DNA from: an uncultured Propionibacteriaceae bacterium
GTDB taxonomy: Bacteria > Actinomycetota > Actinomycetes > Propionibacteriales > Propionibacteriaceae
Length of the DNA stretch: 15,107 nucleotides
Reading direction: 5' to 3'
Assembly: GCA_945875065.1 (NCBI GenBank)
Contig: CAMCJC010000019.1
Coordinates: forward strand, 1 to 15,107
Shown here: positions 6,692 through 12,954 of the stretch, one piece after another
How positions within the stretch are numbered: the stretch's first letter is position 1
Layout of the letters: the number at the start of each line of letters is the position of its first letter
Notes under the pieces: generated by a model
The model's database searches: none
What the model was told of the DNA's origin: nothing
Seen by the model: only the letters and a program-made list of their open reading frames with translations
Program-made: the position numbers and the translations under genes

Positions 6692-7363
6692 TTCCCACCT
6701 TTCAGCGGCGATTTGCATGTGCTCGCGGACCTCGCGGCGGGCCTGTTCGGCGTCACCGGAACGCATCGAGGCGATCAACGGCGCGTGATGGCCCCTGGAC
6801 ATCAGGGTTCGCAGCCGGTCCTCGGGGATGCTCGCCACCGTCATGCGCATCAGGTCCTTGACGCTGCGCCACATCGACAGCAGGATGCCGTTTCCCCCGG
6901 CCCGGCATAGGGCCTCGTGGAAGTCCAGGTCGAGTTCGAAGTGCTCCAGGTAGCCGAGCGTTCCGTCTTCTGGAGGCAGCGCCTTCTCGAGTTCGTCGAT
7001 CAGTTCAGCGGAGTTGGCGGCCCCCATGACGTCGACGACCGCCTGTCCCTCAAGGGCCCCCCGCACACTGAACAGTTCGCGAATCTCCCGGCTGCTGAGG
7101 CGGCGGACGCGCAATCCGACGCGCTCACCGCCGACGACGAGACCGCCCTGCTGCAGGCTGCGCAGCGCCTCGCGGACGGTGCCTCGGCTGACTCCGAGTC
7201 GCGTCGCCAGCTCGATCTCCGACAGCCTGGCATCCCCCGGGATCGCTCCCGAGAGGATGCTCTCCCGCAGCGTGGCTAGCGCCTGGCCGCGGAGCGTCGT
7301 GCGATTGAGGCTTGGCAAGGTGTTCAACGTCTTTTTCCTCTGATACAGGTCCGACGTCGGCAT
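6677..7363 (-). CDS. GntR-family (FadR/FCD subfamily) transcriptional regulator
   Basis: A 228-residue repressor-type regulator. The N-terminal winged helix-turn-helix covers ~24-90, with the GntR pattern LSEIELATRLGVSRGTVREALRSL (47-70). The C-terminal FCD domain has the expected metal/ligand-binding residues Asp145 and His149 (DLDFHEAL), His193 (GHHAPLI) and His215 (REHM). The chosen start is ATG 7363. A longer frame to 7516 would run through the operator and promoter of the divergent operon and lacks family-like sequence. A GGAGAG lies 15 nt upstream, which is far, so the start is moderately certain. The gene diverges from the transporter-transketolase operon, with a palindrome between them, so it most likely represses that operon until a substrate or intermediate binds the FCD domain. 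Autoregulation is plausible. Confidence 0.9.
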   Translation of the reverse strand: MPTSDLYQRKKTLNTLPSLNRTTLRGQALATLRESILSGAIPGDARLSEIELATRLGVSRGTVREALRSLQQGGLVVGGERVGLRVRRLSSREIRELFSVRGALEGQAVVDVMGAANSAELIDELEKALPPEDGTLGYLEHFELDLDFHEALCRAGGNGILLSMWRSVKDLMRMTVASIPEDRLRTLMSRGHHAPLIASMRSGDAEQARREVREHMQIAAERWEQVTT

Positions 7364-7392
7364 CGTATCAACGAGGATCTCTCCGGCGACCG

Positions 7393-7421
7393 TTGACAGC
7401 TGACTGTTAATTGTTAACAAT
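7393..7421 (+). promoter_or_regulatory. Promoter of the catabolic operon
   Basis: A perfect TTGACA (7393-7398) is followed 16 bp later by TAACAA (7415-7420), or 17 bp later by AACAAT. Transcription would begin near 7428, leaving a ~40-nt leader with AAAGG (7459-7463) before the ATG at 7470. The -10 is buried in the palindrome at 7410-7421, which fits repression. Confidence 0.55.
7410..7421. promoter_or_regulatory. Putative GntR operator palindrome
   Basis: ATTGTTAACAAT is a perfect 12-bp palindrome, strikingly AT-rich for this genome. It contains TTGT-TA-ACAA, which resembles the TNGT-N-ACNA half-site layout of FadR/FCD-type regulators. It overlaps the -10 of the operon promoter. A second reading, GTTAA-TTG-TTAAC (7406-7418), overlaps it. 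Confidence 0.55.
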
Positions 7422-7434
7422 AGGTGGCAGGCAA

Positions 7435-7450
7435 TGGTGCCTCGGCACCA
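7435..7450. repeat. Inverted repeat in the operon leader
   Basis: TGGTGCC-TC-GGCACCA is a perfect dyad with 7-bp arms, centred 27 bp downstream of the operator centre and 20 bp before the transporter start. It may be a second regulator site or a small leader hairpin. Confidence 0.4.
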
Positions 7451-7469
7451 CAACCGTGAAAGGTGTGGC

Positions 7470-8846
7470 ATGACCAGTACTTCAACCCTCGAGATGCGTG
7501 GCCCAGTCCACGGCACCGGCGACCAAGTTCGCGTCGCCTTCGGCTCTACCGCAGGGGCCGTAATCGAGGCCTACGACTTCATCGGCTACGGCACGGCCGC
7601 AGCCCTGTACTTCGGCACGGCATTCTTCCCGACGGGCAACGCCCTGATGGGGACGCTGCTGTCGTTCGCGACGCTTGGCGTCGGCTTCGTCGCCCGGCCC
7701 ATCGGCGGCATCGTCGGCGGCCACCTGGGCGACAAGGTGGGCCGCAAACCGGTGCTCGTGACGTCGCTGATCGTCATGGGTCTCGCGACGTTCCTGATCG
7801 GCTGCCTGCCGACCCACGCGACCGTCGGCATTATCGCCCCGATCCTGCTCGTGACGATCCGCATCATCCAGGGGCTCGCCTATGGCGCCGAGTGGGGCGG
7901 GGCCATCCTGATGACCTATGAGCACTCCCCCTGGCTCAAGCGGGGCATGTTCACCGGCCTCGTGCAGGCCGGCTTCCCCGTCGGGCTGCTCCTGGCGAAC
8001 CTCGTCTTCCTGTTCTCCGTCCACCTGCCCGGCGACTGGAAGTGGCGCGTCCCGTTCCTGTTCAGCGCCGTGCTGGTCATCGTCGGCATGATCATCCGGT
8101 CCAAGGTGCCCGAGTCCCCCGTCTTCGAGGAGGTCAAGGAGTCCGGGGCCGTCGTCAAGTCCCCCATCGTCCAGGTGATCCGCGACGACTGGCGCAACAT
8201 CCTGCGCGGCATCGGCCTGCGGATCGCTGAGACCGCCGGCTACGCCATTTCCATCACCTACATCATCAGCTACCTGAAGACCGAGGGCCTGGCGACCGAC
8301 CGGCAGACGATCTTCGCACTGTGCATCGCGTCGGCGATCGGTATCTTCGCGACGTCCGGATGGGGTGCGCTGACCGACAAGATCGGGCGTCGCCCACCGT
8401 ACCTGTGGGTCACGATCTTCAACTGCCTGTGGGCGTTCCCGATGTTCCTGATCGCCAACACCGGAGCTTTCCCGCTGATCATCATCGTGATCTCGATCTC
8501 CTACTGCATCAGCCAGAACGCGCTCGCCGGTTCGCAGGGCTGCTGGTTCCCCGAGCTGTTCCAAGCCAACACCCGAAGCTCGGGAGCCTCTCTGGCCTAC
8601 CAAATTTCCGCGATGATCTCCGGGATCACGCCGTTCCTGACGACCATCCTCTACATCCAGTGGGGCTGGTTCGGTCCGGCCGCGCTGTTCCTCGTCTACT
8701 CGATCCTCGGCCTCGCCTCGACCCTGGTCACCCACGAAACCTGGGGCCCCAAGGAGCGCGCCGAAGCCGAGGAGATTACCCGCACCACCCCCAAGGACCA
8801 GTACCAGCGCGATCTTGAAGCGCTGAAGGCCCGCAAGACCGCATGA
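7470..8846 (+). CDS. MFS transporter, metabolite:H+ symporter (MHS) type
   Basis: A 458-residue, 12-helix major facilitator of the metabolite:H+ symporter subgroup (relatives: KgtP, ProP, ShiA and other small-acid or polyol carriers). Subgroup marks are IEAYDFIGYG (32-41), ARPIGGIVGGHLGDKVGRKP (75-94, the loop 2-3 motif), RIIQGLAYGAEWGGA after helix 4, and the mid-loop PESPVFEEVKE. The second-half counterpart GALTDKIGRRPP is also present. Start ATG 7470 has AAAGG 6 nt upstream; a start at 7434 would overlap the leader dyad. It is the first gene of the operon, and its stop overlaps ATGA before the transketolase gene, so expression is tied to that pathway. MHS carriers usually move carboxylates, betaines or similar small polar solutes, which hints that the substrate is not an ordinary hexose. 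The exact substrate cannot be read. Confidence 0.9.
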   Translation: MTSTSTLEMRGPVHGTGDQVRVAFGSTAGAVIEAYDFIGYGTAAALYFGTAFFPTGNALMGTLLSFATLGVGFVARPIGGIVGGHLGDKVGRKPVLVTSLIVMGLATFLIGCLPTHATVGIIAPILLVTIRIIQGLAYGAEWGGAILMTYEHSPWLKRGMFTGLVQAGFPVGLLLANLVFLFSVHLPGDWKWRVPFLFSAVLVIVGMIIRSKVPESPVFEEVKESGAVVKSPIVQVIRDDWRNILRGIGLRIAETAGYAISITYIISYLKTEGLATDRQTIFALCIASAIGIFATSGWGALTDKIGRRPPYLWVTIFNCLWAFPMFLIANTGAFPLIIIVISISYCISQNALAGSQGCWFPELFQANTRSSGASLAYQISAMISGITPFLTTILYIQWGWFGPAALFLVYSILGLASTLVTHETWGPKERAEAEEITRTTPKDQYQRDLEALKARKTA

Positions 8847-8857
8847 AAGGAAGCGAC

Positions 8858-9721
8858 ATGACAACGATCGACCAGCAGCGGCTCGCCAGAGTGGCCGAGG
8901 CCGCATACCAAATCCGAATGGGGGTCCTGGAACAGGGCGAGGCTCAGGGCGAAGGCTACGTCGGACAGGCGCTCGGCATCGCCGACGTCCTGGCCGCCGC
9001 CTACTGCGACAAGCTCCGCTACCGCCCCGAAGAACCCGAATGGGATGGCCGCGACCGGTTCCTGTTGTCCATCGGACACTACGCGCTCGCCCTCTACGCG
9101 GCGCTCGCCGCTGGCGGGGTCATCCCCCGCGAAGAACTGCTGACCTACGCCGCCGATGACTCCCGCCTCCCGATGTCCGGCATGGCGACCTACACTCCGG
9201 GCATGGAGATCTCCGGCGGGTCGCTGGGGCACGGGCTCGGACAAGCCGTAGGCATGGCCCTTGGTCTGAGGGTCCAAGGCCGAGGCGACCAGCTCGTCTA
9301 CAACCTCCTATCCGACGGCGAACTCAATGAGGGCTCGACGTGGGAGGCAGCGATGAGCGCCAACCACTTCCGGCTCGGCAATCTGATCGCCATCGTTGAC
9401 CTCAACGGCCTCCAGGCTGATGGCCGCACCGAGACCGTGCTCAACAACGAGCCCCAGCAGGATCGCTGGGCCGCCTTCGGCTGGCAGGTGCAGCGGATCG
9501 ACGGCAACGACCTCGCCGCCGTGCTAACCGCCTTCGACGTCGCTGCCGCCAACGCCAAGGTCGACGGCGCCCCGCAGGTCATCCTGTGCGACACCAAGCT
9601 CGCGTGCGGCGTCCCGATCCTTGAGTCGAAGGAGAAGCTTCACTTCCTGCGCGTGGCCGCCGAGGAGTGGCCCGTCGCGAAGGAGCAACTGACCGCCGGC
9701 TACCAGGGACAGGAGAAGTGA
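8858..9721 (+). CDS. Transketolase, N-terminal (TPP-binding) subunit
   Basis: A 287-residue protein equal to the N-terminal third of transketolase, the part holding the ThDP diphosphate and Mg2+. Visible signatures are RDRFLLSIGHYALALYAAL (65-83, with the conserved Gly-His), GGSLGHGLGQAVGMA (120-134) and SDGELNEGSTWEAA (152-165), which continues to DLNGLQADGRT. The usual GDG of the ThDP motif is SDG here, a change also found in some split transketolases. ATG 8858 is preceded by AAAGGAAG (8846-8853), so it is preferred over the ATG at 8843 that overlaps the transporter stop. Length (~280) matches split TK N-subunits. The partner subunit begins 1 nt after its stop, so the two should form an alpha2beta2-type enzyme moving a two-carbon ketol unit between sugars. 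Confidence 0.93.
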   Translation: MTTIDQQRLARVAEAAYQIRMGVLEQGEAQGEGYVGQALGIADVLAAAYCDKLRYRPEEPEWDGRDRFLLSIGHYALALYAALAAGGVIPREELLTYAADDSRLPMSGMATYTPGMEISGGSLGHGLGQAVGMALGLRVQGRGDQLVYNLLSDGELNEGSTWEAAMSANHFRLGNLIAIVDLNGLQADGRTETVLNNEPQQDRWAAFGWQVQRIDGNDLAAVLTAFDVAAANAKVDGAPQVILCDTKLACGVPILESKEKLHFLRVAAEEWPVAKEQLTAGYQGQEK

Positions 9722-9722
9722 G

Positions 9723-10703
9723 ATGAGCCAGCCGAAGCGTTCCGCCGCCATGATCGCCTCCATCGCCGATGCGGGCGTCAAAACCACTAGCGCGCCGTTC
9801 GGTCATGCGCTCAACGCGCTCGCCGCGGTCGACGACCGGGTCGTGGGGCTCACCGCCGACCTGTCGAAGTACACGGACATGCACATCTTCGCGGCCGAAC
9901 ACCCTGACCGGTTCTTCGAAATGGGCATGGCCGAGCAGGTCATGATGGGCGCGGCCGCGGGCATGGCCGCTGTCGGGCTCGTGCCGTTCGCCACGACCTA
10001 CTCGGTGTTCGCGACCCGCCGCGCCTACGACTTCCTCTGCCTCGACGCCGCTGAGCCGGGGCTCAACGTCAACATCGCGGCCGCCCTTCCGGGGCTGACT
10101 ACCGGCTACGGCCCGTCGCACCAGGCTACGGAGGACGTCGCGATCCTGCGCGGCATGCCTGAGCTGACGATCTTCGACCCGGCGGACGCCGTCGACGTCG
10201 AGGCGATCGTCCCCGCCGCCGCCGCCCTGCCCGGCCCAACGTACACGCGCCTGCTGCGCGGCCATGTACCGAGGGTCCTGGACGAGTACGACTACACCTT
10301 CGAGGTCGGCAAGGCGAAGGTCGTGCGGCCAGGCAGCGACGTCGTCATCGTCTCCTCCGGCCTGATGACGATGCGGGCCCTGCTCGCCGCCGAGAAGCTA
10401 GCCGAGCACAAGGTCGACGTCTCCGTGGTCCACTGCGCGACGTTGAAGCCGTTCGACGAGGAGACCGTAGTCGCCGAGATCAACACCCCTCGCCTGGCCC
10501 TGACCGCCGAGAACCACACCGTCGTCGGCGGGCTGTTCGAGTCGGTCGCATCCGCGCTCGTCAAGCGAGGAATCGGCAAACAGGTCCACGCAATCGGCCT
10601 GCCCGATGCGTTCATCGAAGCCGGCGCCCTCCCCACCCTCCACGACACCCACGGGCTCTCCACCGACGCGGTCGTGCGTCGCGTGCTGGCGGAGCTCGGC
10701 TAA
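9723..10703 (+). CDS. Transketolase, C-terminal subunit
   Basis: A 326-residue protein with the pyrimidine-binding and C-terminal transketolase domains. The catalytic glutamate that activates the ThDP aminopyrimidine is Glu71 in FFEMGMAEQVMMGAAAG. TADLSKYT (44-51) and GYGPSHQATEDVAILRGMP (128-146, His133) line the substrate channel, and PTYTRLLRG follows. The C-terminal domain carries TAENHTVVGGLFESV. Start ATG 9723 lies 1 nt after the TGA of the N-subunit gene, with AGGAGAAG just upstream, implying tight stoichiometric co-translation. The last codons GAG-CTC-GGC-TAA form part of the 22-bp unit duplicated immediately downstream. In split-TK catabolic clusters this enzyme cleaves a pathway-specific ketose; whether the donor here is phosphorylated is unknown, as no kinase is in the operon. 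Confidence 0.93.
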   Translation: MSQPKRSAAMIASIADAGVKTTSAPFGHALNALAAVDDRVVGLTADLSKYTDMHIFAAEHPDRFFEMGMAEQVMMGAAAGMAAVGLVPFATTYSVFATRRAYDFLCLDAAEPGLNVNIAAALPGLTTGYGPSHQATEDVAILRGMPELTIFDPADAVDVEAIVPAAAALPGPTYTRLLRGHVPRVLDEYDYTFEVGKAKVVRPGSDVVIVSSGLMTMRALLAAEKLAEHKVDVSVVHCATLKPFDEETVVAEINTPRLALTAENHTVVGGLFESVASALVKRGIGKQVHAIGLPDAFIEAGALPTLHDTHGLSTDAVVRRVLAELG

Positions 10704-10734
10704 CCCCAAGTAGGAGCTCGGCTAACCCCAAGTA
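10691..10734 (+). repeat. Perfect 22-bp tandem duplication at a gene junction
   Basis: A 22-bp unit starting GGAGCTCGGC and ending CCCCAAGTA occurs at 10691-10712 and, without any mismatch, at 10713-10734. The first copy includes the last codons and TAA of the transketolase C-subunit. The second is non-coding and lengthens the gap to the SDR gene to 43 bp. The SDR ribosome-binding site AAAGGAG (10734-10740) lies just past it and is intact. Confidence 0.97.
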
Positions 10735-10746
10735 AAGGAGCAGGAA

Positions 10747-11523
10747 ATGAGTTACCAGACCGGAATCGGGCAACGAACCGCCGTCGTGACGGGGGCGTCA
10801 TCGCTGAAGGGGATCGGCTTCCACACGGCCCTGCGCTTCGCGCAAGAGGGCTGGGCGGTCGCCATGATGGACCTGAACCAGGAGGGCCTCCAGCGGGCGC
10901 TAGACGCCGTCCAGGAGCAGGTTCCCGACGCGAAACTGCTCGCCCTTCCCGTCAACGTCACCGACCCTGACAGCGTCAAGGCGGCTGCCGAGCAGGTCGC
11001 TGCTTCGGAGCTGCCGCCAGTCGGGGCGCTCGCGAACATCGCCGGCATCCCCAGCCCGGCGTCGTTCCTGGAGCTGACCCTCGACGAGTGGCACAAGGTC
11101 ATCGAGGTCAATTTGACCGGGCCGTTCCTGATGAGCCAGGCGTTCGTGCCGCAGATGATCGACGGCGGGTACGGCCGGGTCGTAAACATGTCCTCGGTCA
11201 CCGCGCAGCACGGCGGCGGGGTGTTCTCGAAAACGTCGTACGCGGCCGCGAAAGCGGGTGTCCTGGGCCTGACTCGCGGCATGGCACGCGAGCTCGCCGA
11301 GCACGGCATCACCGTCAACGCAGTCGCGCCGGGCGTCGTCGACACGGAGATCCGCGTCGGCTCCGACGAGGAGACGGAAAAGGCCCTGGCTGCGGCGGTT
11401 CCCCTCAAGCGGCAGGCCAAGCCCGAGGAGATCGCGGCGCTGTTCGTGTGGCTGAGCTGCGAGGATTCGGCGTACATCACCGGAACCACGCAGTCGATCA
11501 ACGGCGGCACGTATGTCATGTGA
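10747..11523 (+). CDS. SDR-family NAD(P)-dependent oxidoreductase
   Basis: A 258-residue classical short-chain dehydrogenase/reductase. The dinucleotide motif VVTGASSLKGIG (13-24) is two residues longer than TGxxxGxG, as in several sugar/polyol SDRs. Asp42 at the end of beta-2 (MMDLN) suggests a preference for NAD(H). NIAG (97-100) replaces the usual NNAG. The catalytic residues are Ser149/150 in NMSSV and Tyr165-Lys169 in SYAAAKAG, followed by the PG motif VNAVAPGVVDT. The C-terminus GTTQSINGGTYVM is standard. ATG 10747 follows AAAGGAG by 6 nt. Placed between transketolase and a sugar isomerase, it probably interconverts a hydroxyl and a ketone on the transported polyol, sugar or hydroxy-acid. 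The substrate cannot be named from sequence. The isomerase gene overlaps its 3' end by 11 nt. Confidence 0.93.
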   Translation: MSYQTGIGQRTAVVTGASSLKGIGFHTALRFAQEGWAVAMMDLNQEGLQRALDAVQEQVPDAKLLALPVNVTDPDSVKAAAEQVAASELPPVGALANIAGIPSPASFLELTLDEWHKVIEVNLTGPFLMSQAFVPQMIDGGYGRVVNMSSVTAQHGGGVFSKTSYAAAKAGVLGLTRGMARELAEHGITVNAVAPGVVDTEIRVGSDEETEKALAAAVPLKRQAKPEEIAALFVWLSCEDSAYITGTTQSINGGTYVM

Positions 11524-12334
11524 GGTCGGGATCTCGACCATCACCTTCCGCTTCCGGCCCCTGGAAGAGGCGCTCTCGCTGATCCAGGAGGTCGGGGCGG
11601 TCGAGACGGAGCTGGGCGCTATCCCCGACGTCGTCGACCACGTTCCCGTGCCCTTCACAGGCTCTCCGCAGCGGTACGTAAACCTGCTGGCAGAACACGG
11701 GTTGTCGTCGGGTGCGGTTAACAGCGACGTAGGCGACCTAAACGACCCCGAACTCACCCGGGCGCGACTCGCGGAGATAGCGGATCCGCTGATCGGGCTG
11801 GCAGCCGCAACCGGTGGGGCGCTGATCGTCCCGTGCGGGCGTGCCAGCTGGGAGCCGTTCGTAGACGAGGCCACCGACCTGGCGACCATCGCCTCCAACC
11901 TGGAGTTCCTCGCGTCCCGCTGCCGGCCAGCCGGGGTGCGGCTACTCGTCGAGGTGCTGCACCACAAGCGGTACATCCACACGGTGCGGCGGGCCGACCA
12001 ACTGCTGGCGATGACGGACCCGTCGTGGTTCGGCCAGTTGTTCGACGTCGCCCATATCGGCGCCTCGGAGGAGGACGCGGTCGCCTGGGCGGGCGCGACG
12101 TTCGACAGGATCGAGCGCGTCCACCTGCGCGACGCCATCCCGGGCAACCTGAACATCGGGATAGGCCGCGGCAACGTCGACTTCGCAGGCGTCATAGAAG
12201 CGCTGGAGTCGCGCGGGTACGGCGGGTCGTACATCCTGGAGCTGGAGACCCACGACGTCAAGGAACAGGACCGCCCGGCCGACGCGAAGCGCAGCTTCGA
12301 CGTCATAACCGGTCTCCTGGCCGCCACCCACTAA
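11513..12334 (+). CDS. Sugar phosphate isomerase/epimerase-type TIM-barrel protein
   Basis: A 273-residue member of the xylose-isomerase-like TIM-barrel / AP endonuclease family 2 superfamily, which includes tagatose/psicose 3-epimerases, hydroxypyruvate isomerase and IolE/IolI. The presumed metal ligands are in place: Glu147 (LLVEVLHHKRY), Asp178 and His181 (LFDVAHIG), His204 (RVHLRDA) and Glu243 (ILELE). The stretch GIGRGNVDFAGVIEAL (216-231) is a family signature. The ATG at 11513 overlaps the SDR stop by 11 nt, indicating translational coupling; no other in-frame start near it fits. As last gene of the operon it would shift a carbonyl or invert a carbon to produce the ketose used by the transketolase, or process its product. 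The specific activity is not predictable. Confidence 0.88.
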   Translation: MSCEVGISTITFRFRPLEEALSLIQEVGAVETELGAIPDVVDHVPVPFTGSPQRYVNLLAEHGLSSGAVNSDVGDLNDPELTRARLAEIADPLIGLAAATGGALIVPCGRASWEPFVDEATDLATIASNLEFLASRCRPAGVRLLVEVLHHKRYIHTVRRADQLLAMTDPSWFGQLFDVAHIGASEEDAVAWAGATFDRIERVHLRDAIPGNLNIGIGRGNVDFAGVIEALESRGYGGSYILELETHDVKEQDRPADAKRSFDVITGLLAATH

Positions 12335-12347
12335 CCGCCCCAACCGA

Positions 12348-12431
12348 GCACGAATCGCCGTTCTGAGTGAATGGCGGGCGACGCGACAAGGGACTTCGCA
12401 ACGCCCCTTCACCCAGCCCGGCGATTCGTGC
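12348..12431. repeat. Long imperfect palindrome downstream of the catabolic operon
   Basis: GCACGAATCGCCG (12348-12360) pairs perfectly with CGGCGATTCGTGC (12419-12431). The pairing continues inward imperfectly: CTGAGTGAA against TTCACCCAG, then GGGCG-N2-GCGA against TCGC-N2-CGCCC. This gives arms of ~40 nt around a ~9-nt loop. It starts 14 bp after the isomerase stop and could be a transcription terminator without a T-tract, or a MITE/REP-like element. Confidence 0.75.
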
Positions 12432-12505
12432 GTGCCCTCGGGAACGCGAGAGACACGTCGTCGACGACGAAGCACCCGCGGCAGATCCACCACGAACCTC
12501 TGACA

Positions 12506-12612
12506 GAACTACGAGAATTAGAGGGCAGAACTACGAGATTTACCTGGTGAAACTACGGGGGTCTCGTGGTAGAACTACGAAACAAGGCTAATCTCGTCCT
12601 TGTGGAACTAAG
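12506..12612 (+). repeat. Array of GAACTACGA motifs at 22-bp intervals
   Basis: The core AACTA(C) occurs at 12507, 12529, 12551, 12573 and 12606, that is, spaced 22, 22, 22 and 33 bp. The longer forms are GAACTACGAGA, GAACTACGAGA, AAACTACGGGG, GAACTACGAAA and GAACTAAGGCC. Only the core and a preceding GGYA/GGTG are conserved; spacers differ. A degenerate copy may lie at 12484. The phasing in multiples of 11 bp puts all copies on one helical face, suggesting a cooperative protein-binding array. The last copy runs directly into the DUF4143 remnant. Confidence 0.8.
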
Positions 12613-12789
12613 GCCTCCCAGACCGTCCGCACCGATCACTTCGCCGCCCTCGTGAAGCTGCGGGACCGGCTCGGGGGCCGCTTCCGCGGCGGTGTTGTCT
12701 TCAGCCTGCATCCGGAACCGCTACCGATGGGCAGGAAGCTGTCAGCCCTTCCCGTGTCCGCCCTCTGGGACCACGAGGTCACGCACTGA
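12610..12789 (+). pseudogene. C-terminal remnant of a DUF4143-type AAA ATPase
   Basis: The frame at 12610 reads KASQTVRTDHFAALVKLRD and continues through RLGGRFRGGVVFSL and PLPMGRKLSALPVSALWDHE to TGA at 12787. This matches the end of DUF4143/AAA ATPases (typical pattern VKAS.TV...DF.GL..L...LG.RF..G.VL....PFG..L.ALPVSALW). Those proteins are usually ~400 residues; about 59 remain, and no P-loop or start codon is present. The remnant begins at the fifth GAACTA motif of the upstream array, so an internal deletion appears to have joined the 5' regulatory region to the 3' end. Not expected to be expressed as a functional protein. Confidence 0.75.
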
Positions 12790-12942
12790 CCCGTTCCCGT
12801 CGGCCGTCCACATTCCTGCCTGGATATCGTCGGAGTTCACAGCCGACTTTGTCGACATTCCGTACTATGCCGGCGGCTCCGAGACCCCGATCCGGCCGCG
12901 TGTGACGCGTAGCACCGAAGTGTGGTGAGGCGACGGCGGGGC

Positions 12943-12948
12943 TAGGGT
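12943..12948 (+). promoter_or_regulatory. -10 element of a leaderless ung promoter
   Basis: TAGGGT is separated by six nt from the ATG at 12955, so transcription should begin at or next to the start codon. No Shine-Dalgarno is present before the ATG, and no clear -35 hexamer is seen. Confidence 0.5.
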
Positions 12949-12954
12949 TGTCGC

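Noticed and set aside
7482..8906. 474-residue open frame antisense to the MHS transporter
   Set aside because: Composition (Gly/Asp/Arg/Gln-rich, no domains) is that of an antisense shadow of a GC-rich gene.
10900..12327. 475-residue open frame antisense to the SDR and isomerase genes
   Set aside because: It spans two well-supported genes on the other strand, is Ser/Arg/Ala-rich and has no motifs.
12456..12469. 14-bp palindrome CGTCGTCGACGACG
   Set aside because: Low-complexity CGT/CGA repeats in GC-rich DNA make such a dyad expected by chance; no promoter context.
12367..12591. 74-residue frame through the palindrome and motif array
   Set aside because: No ribosome-binding site or domain, and the repeats it would translate are phased by 22 bp, which does not preserve a reading frame.
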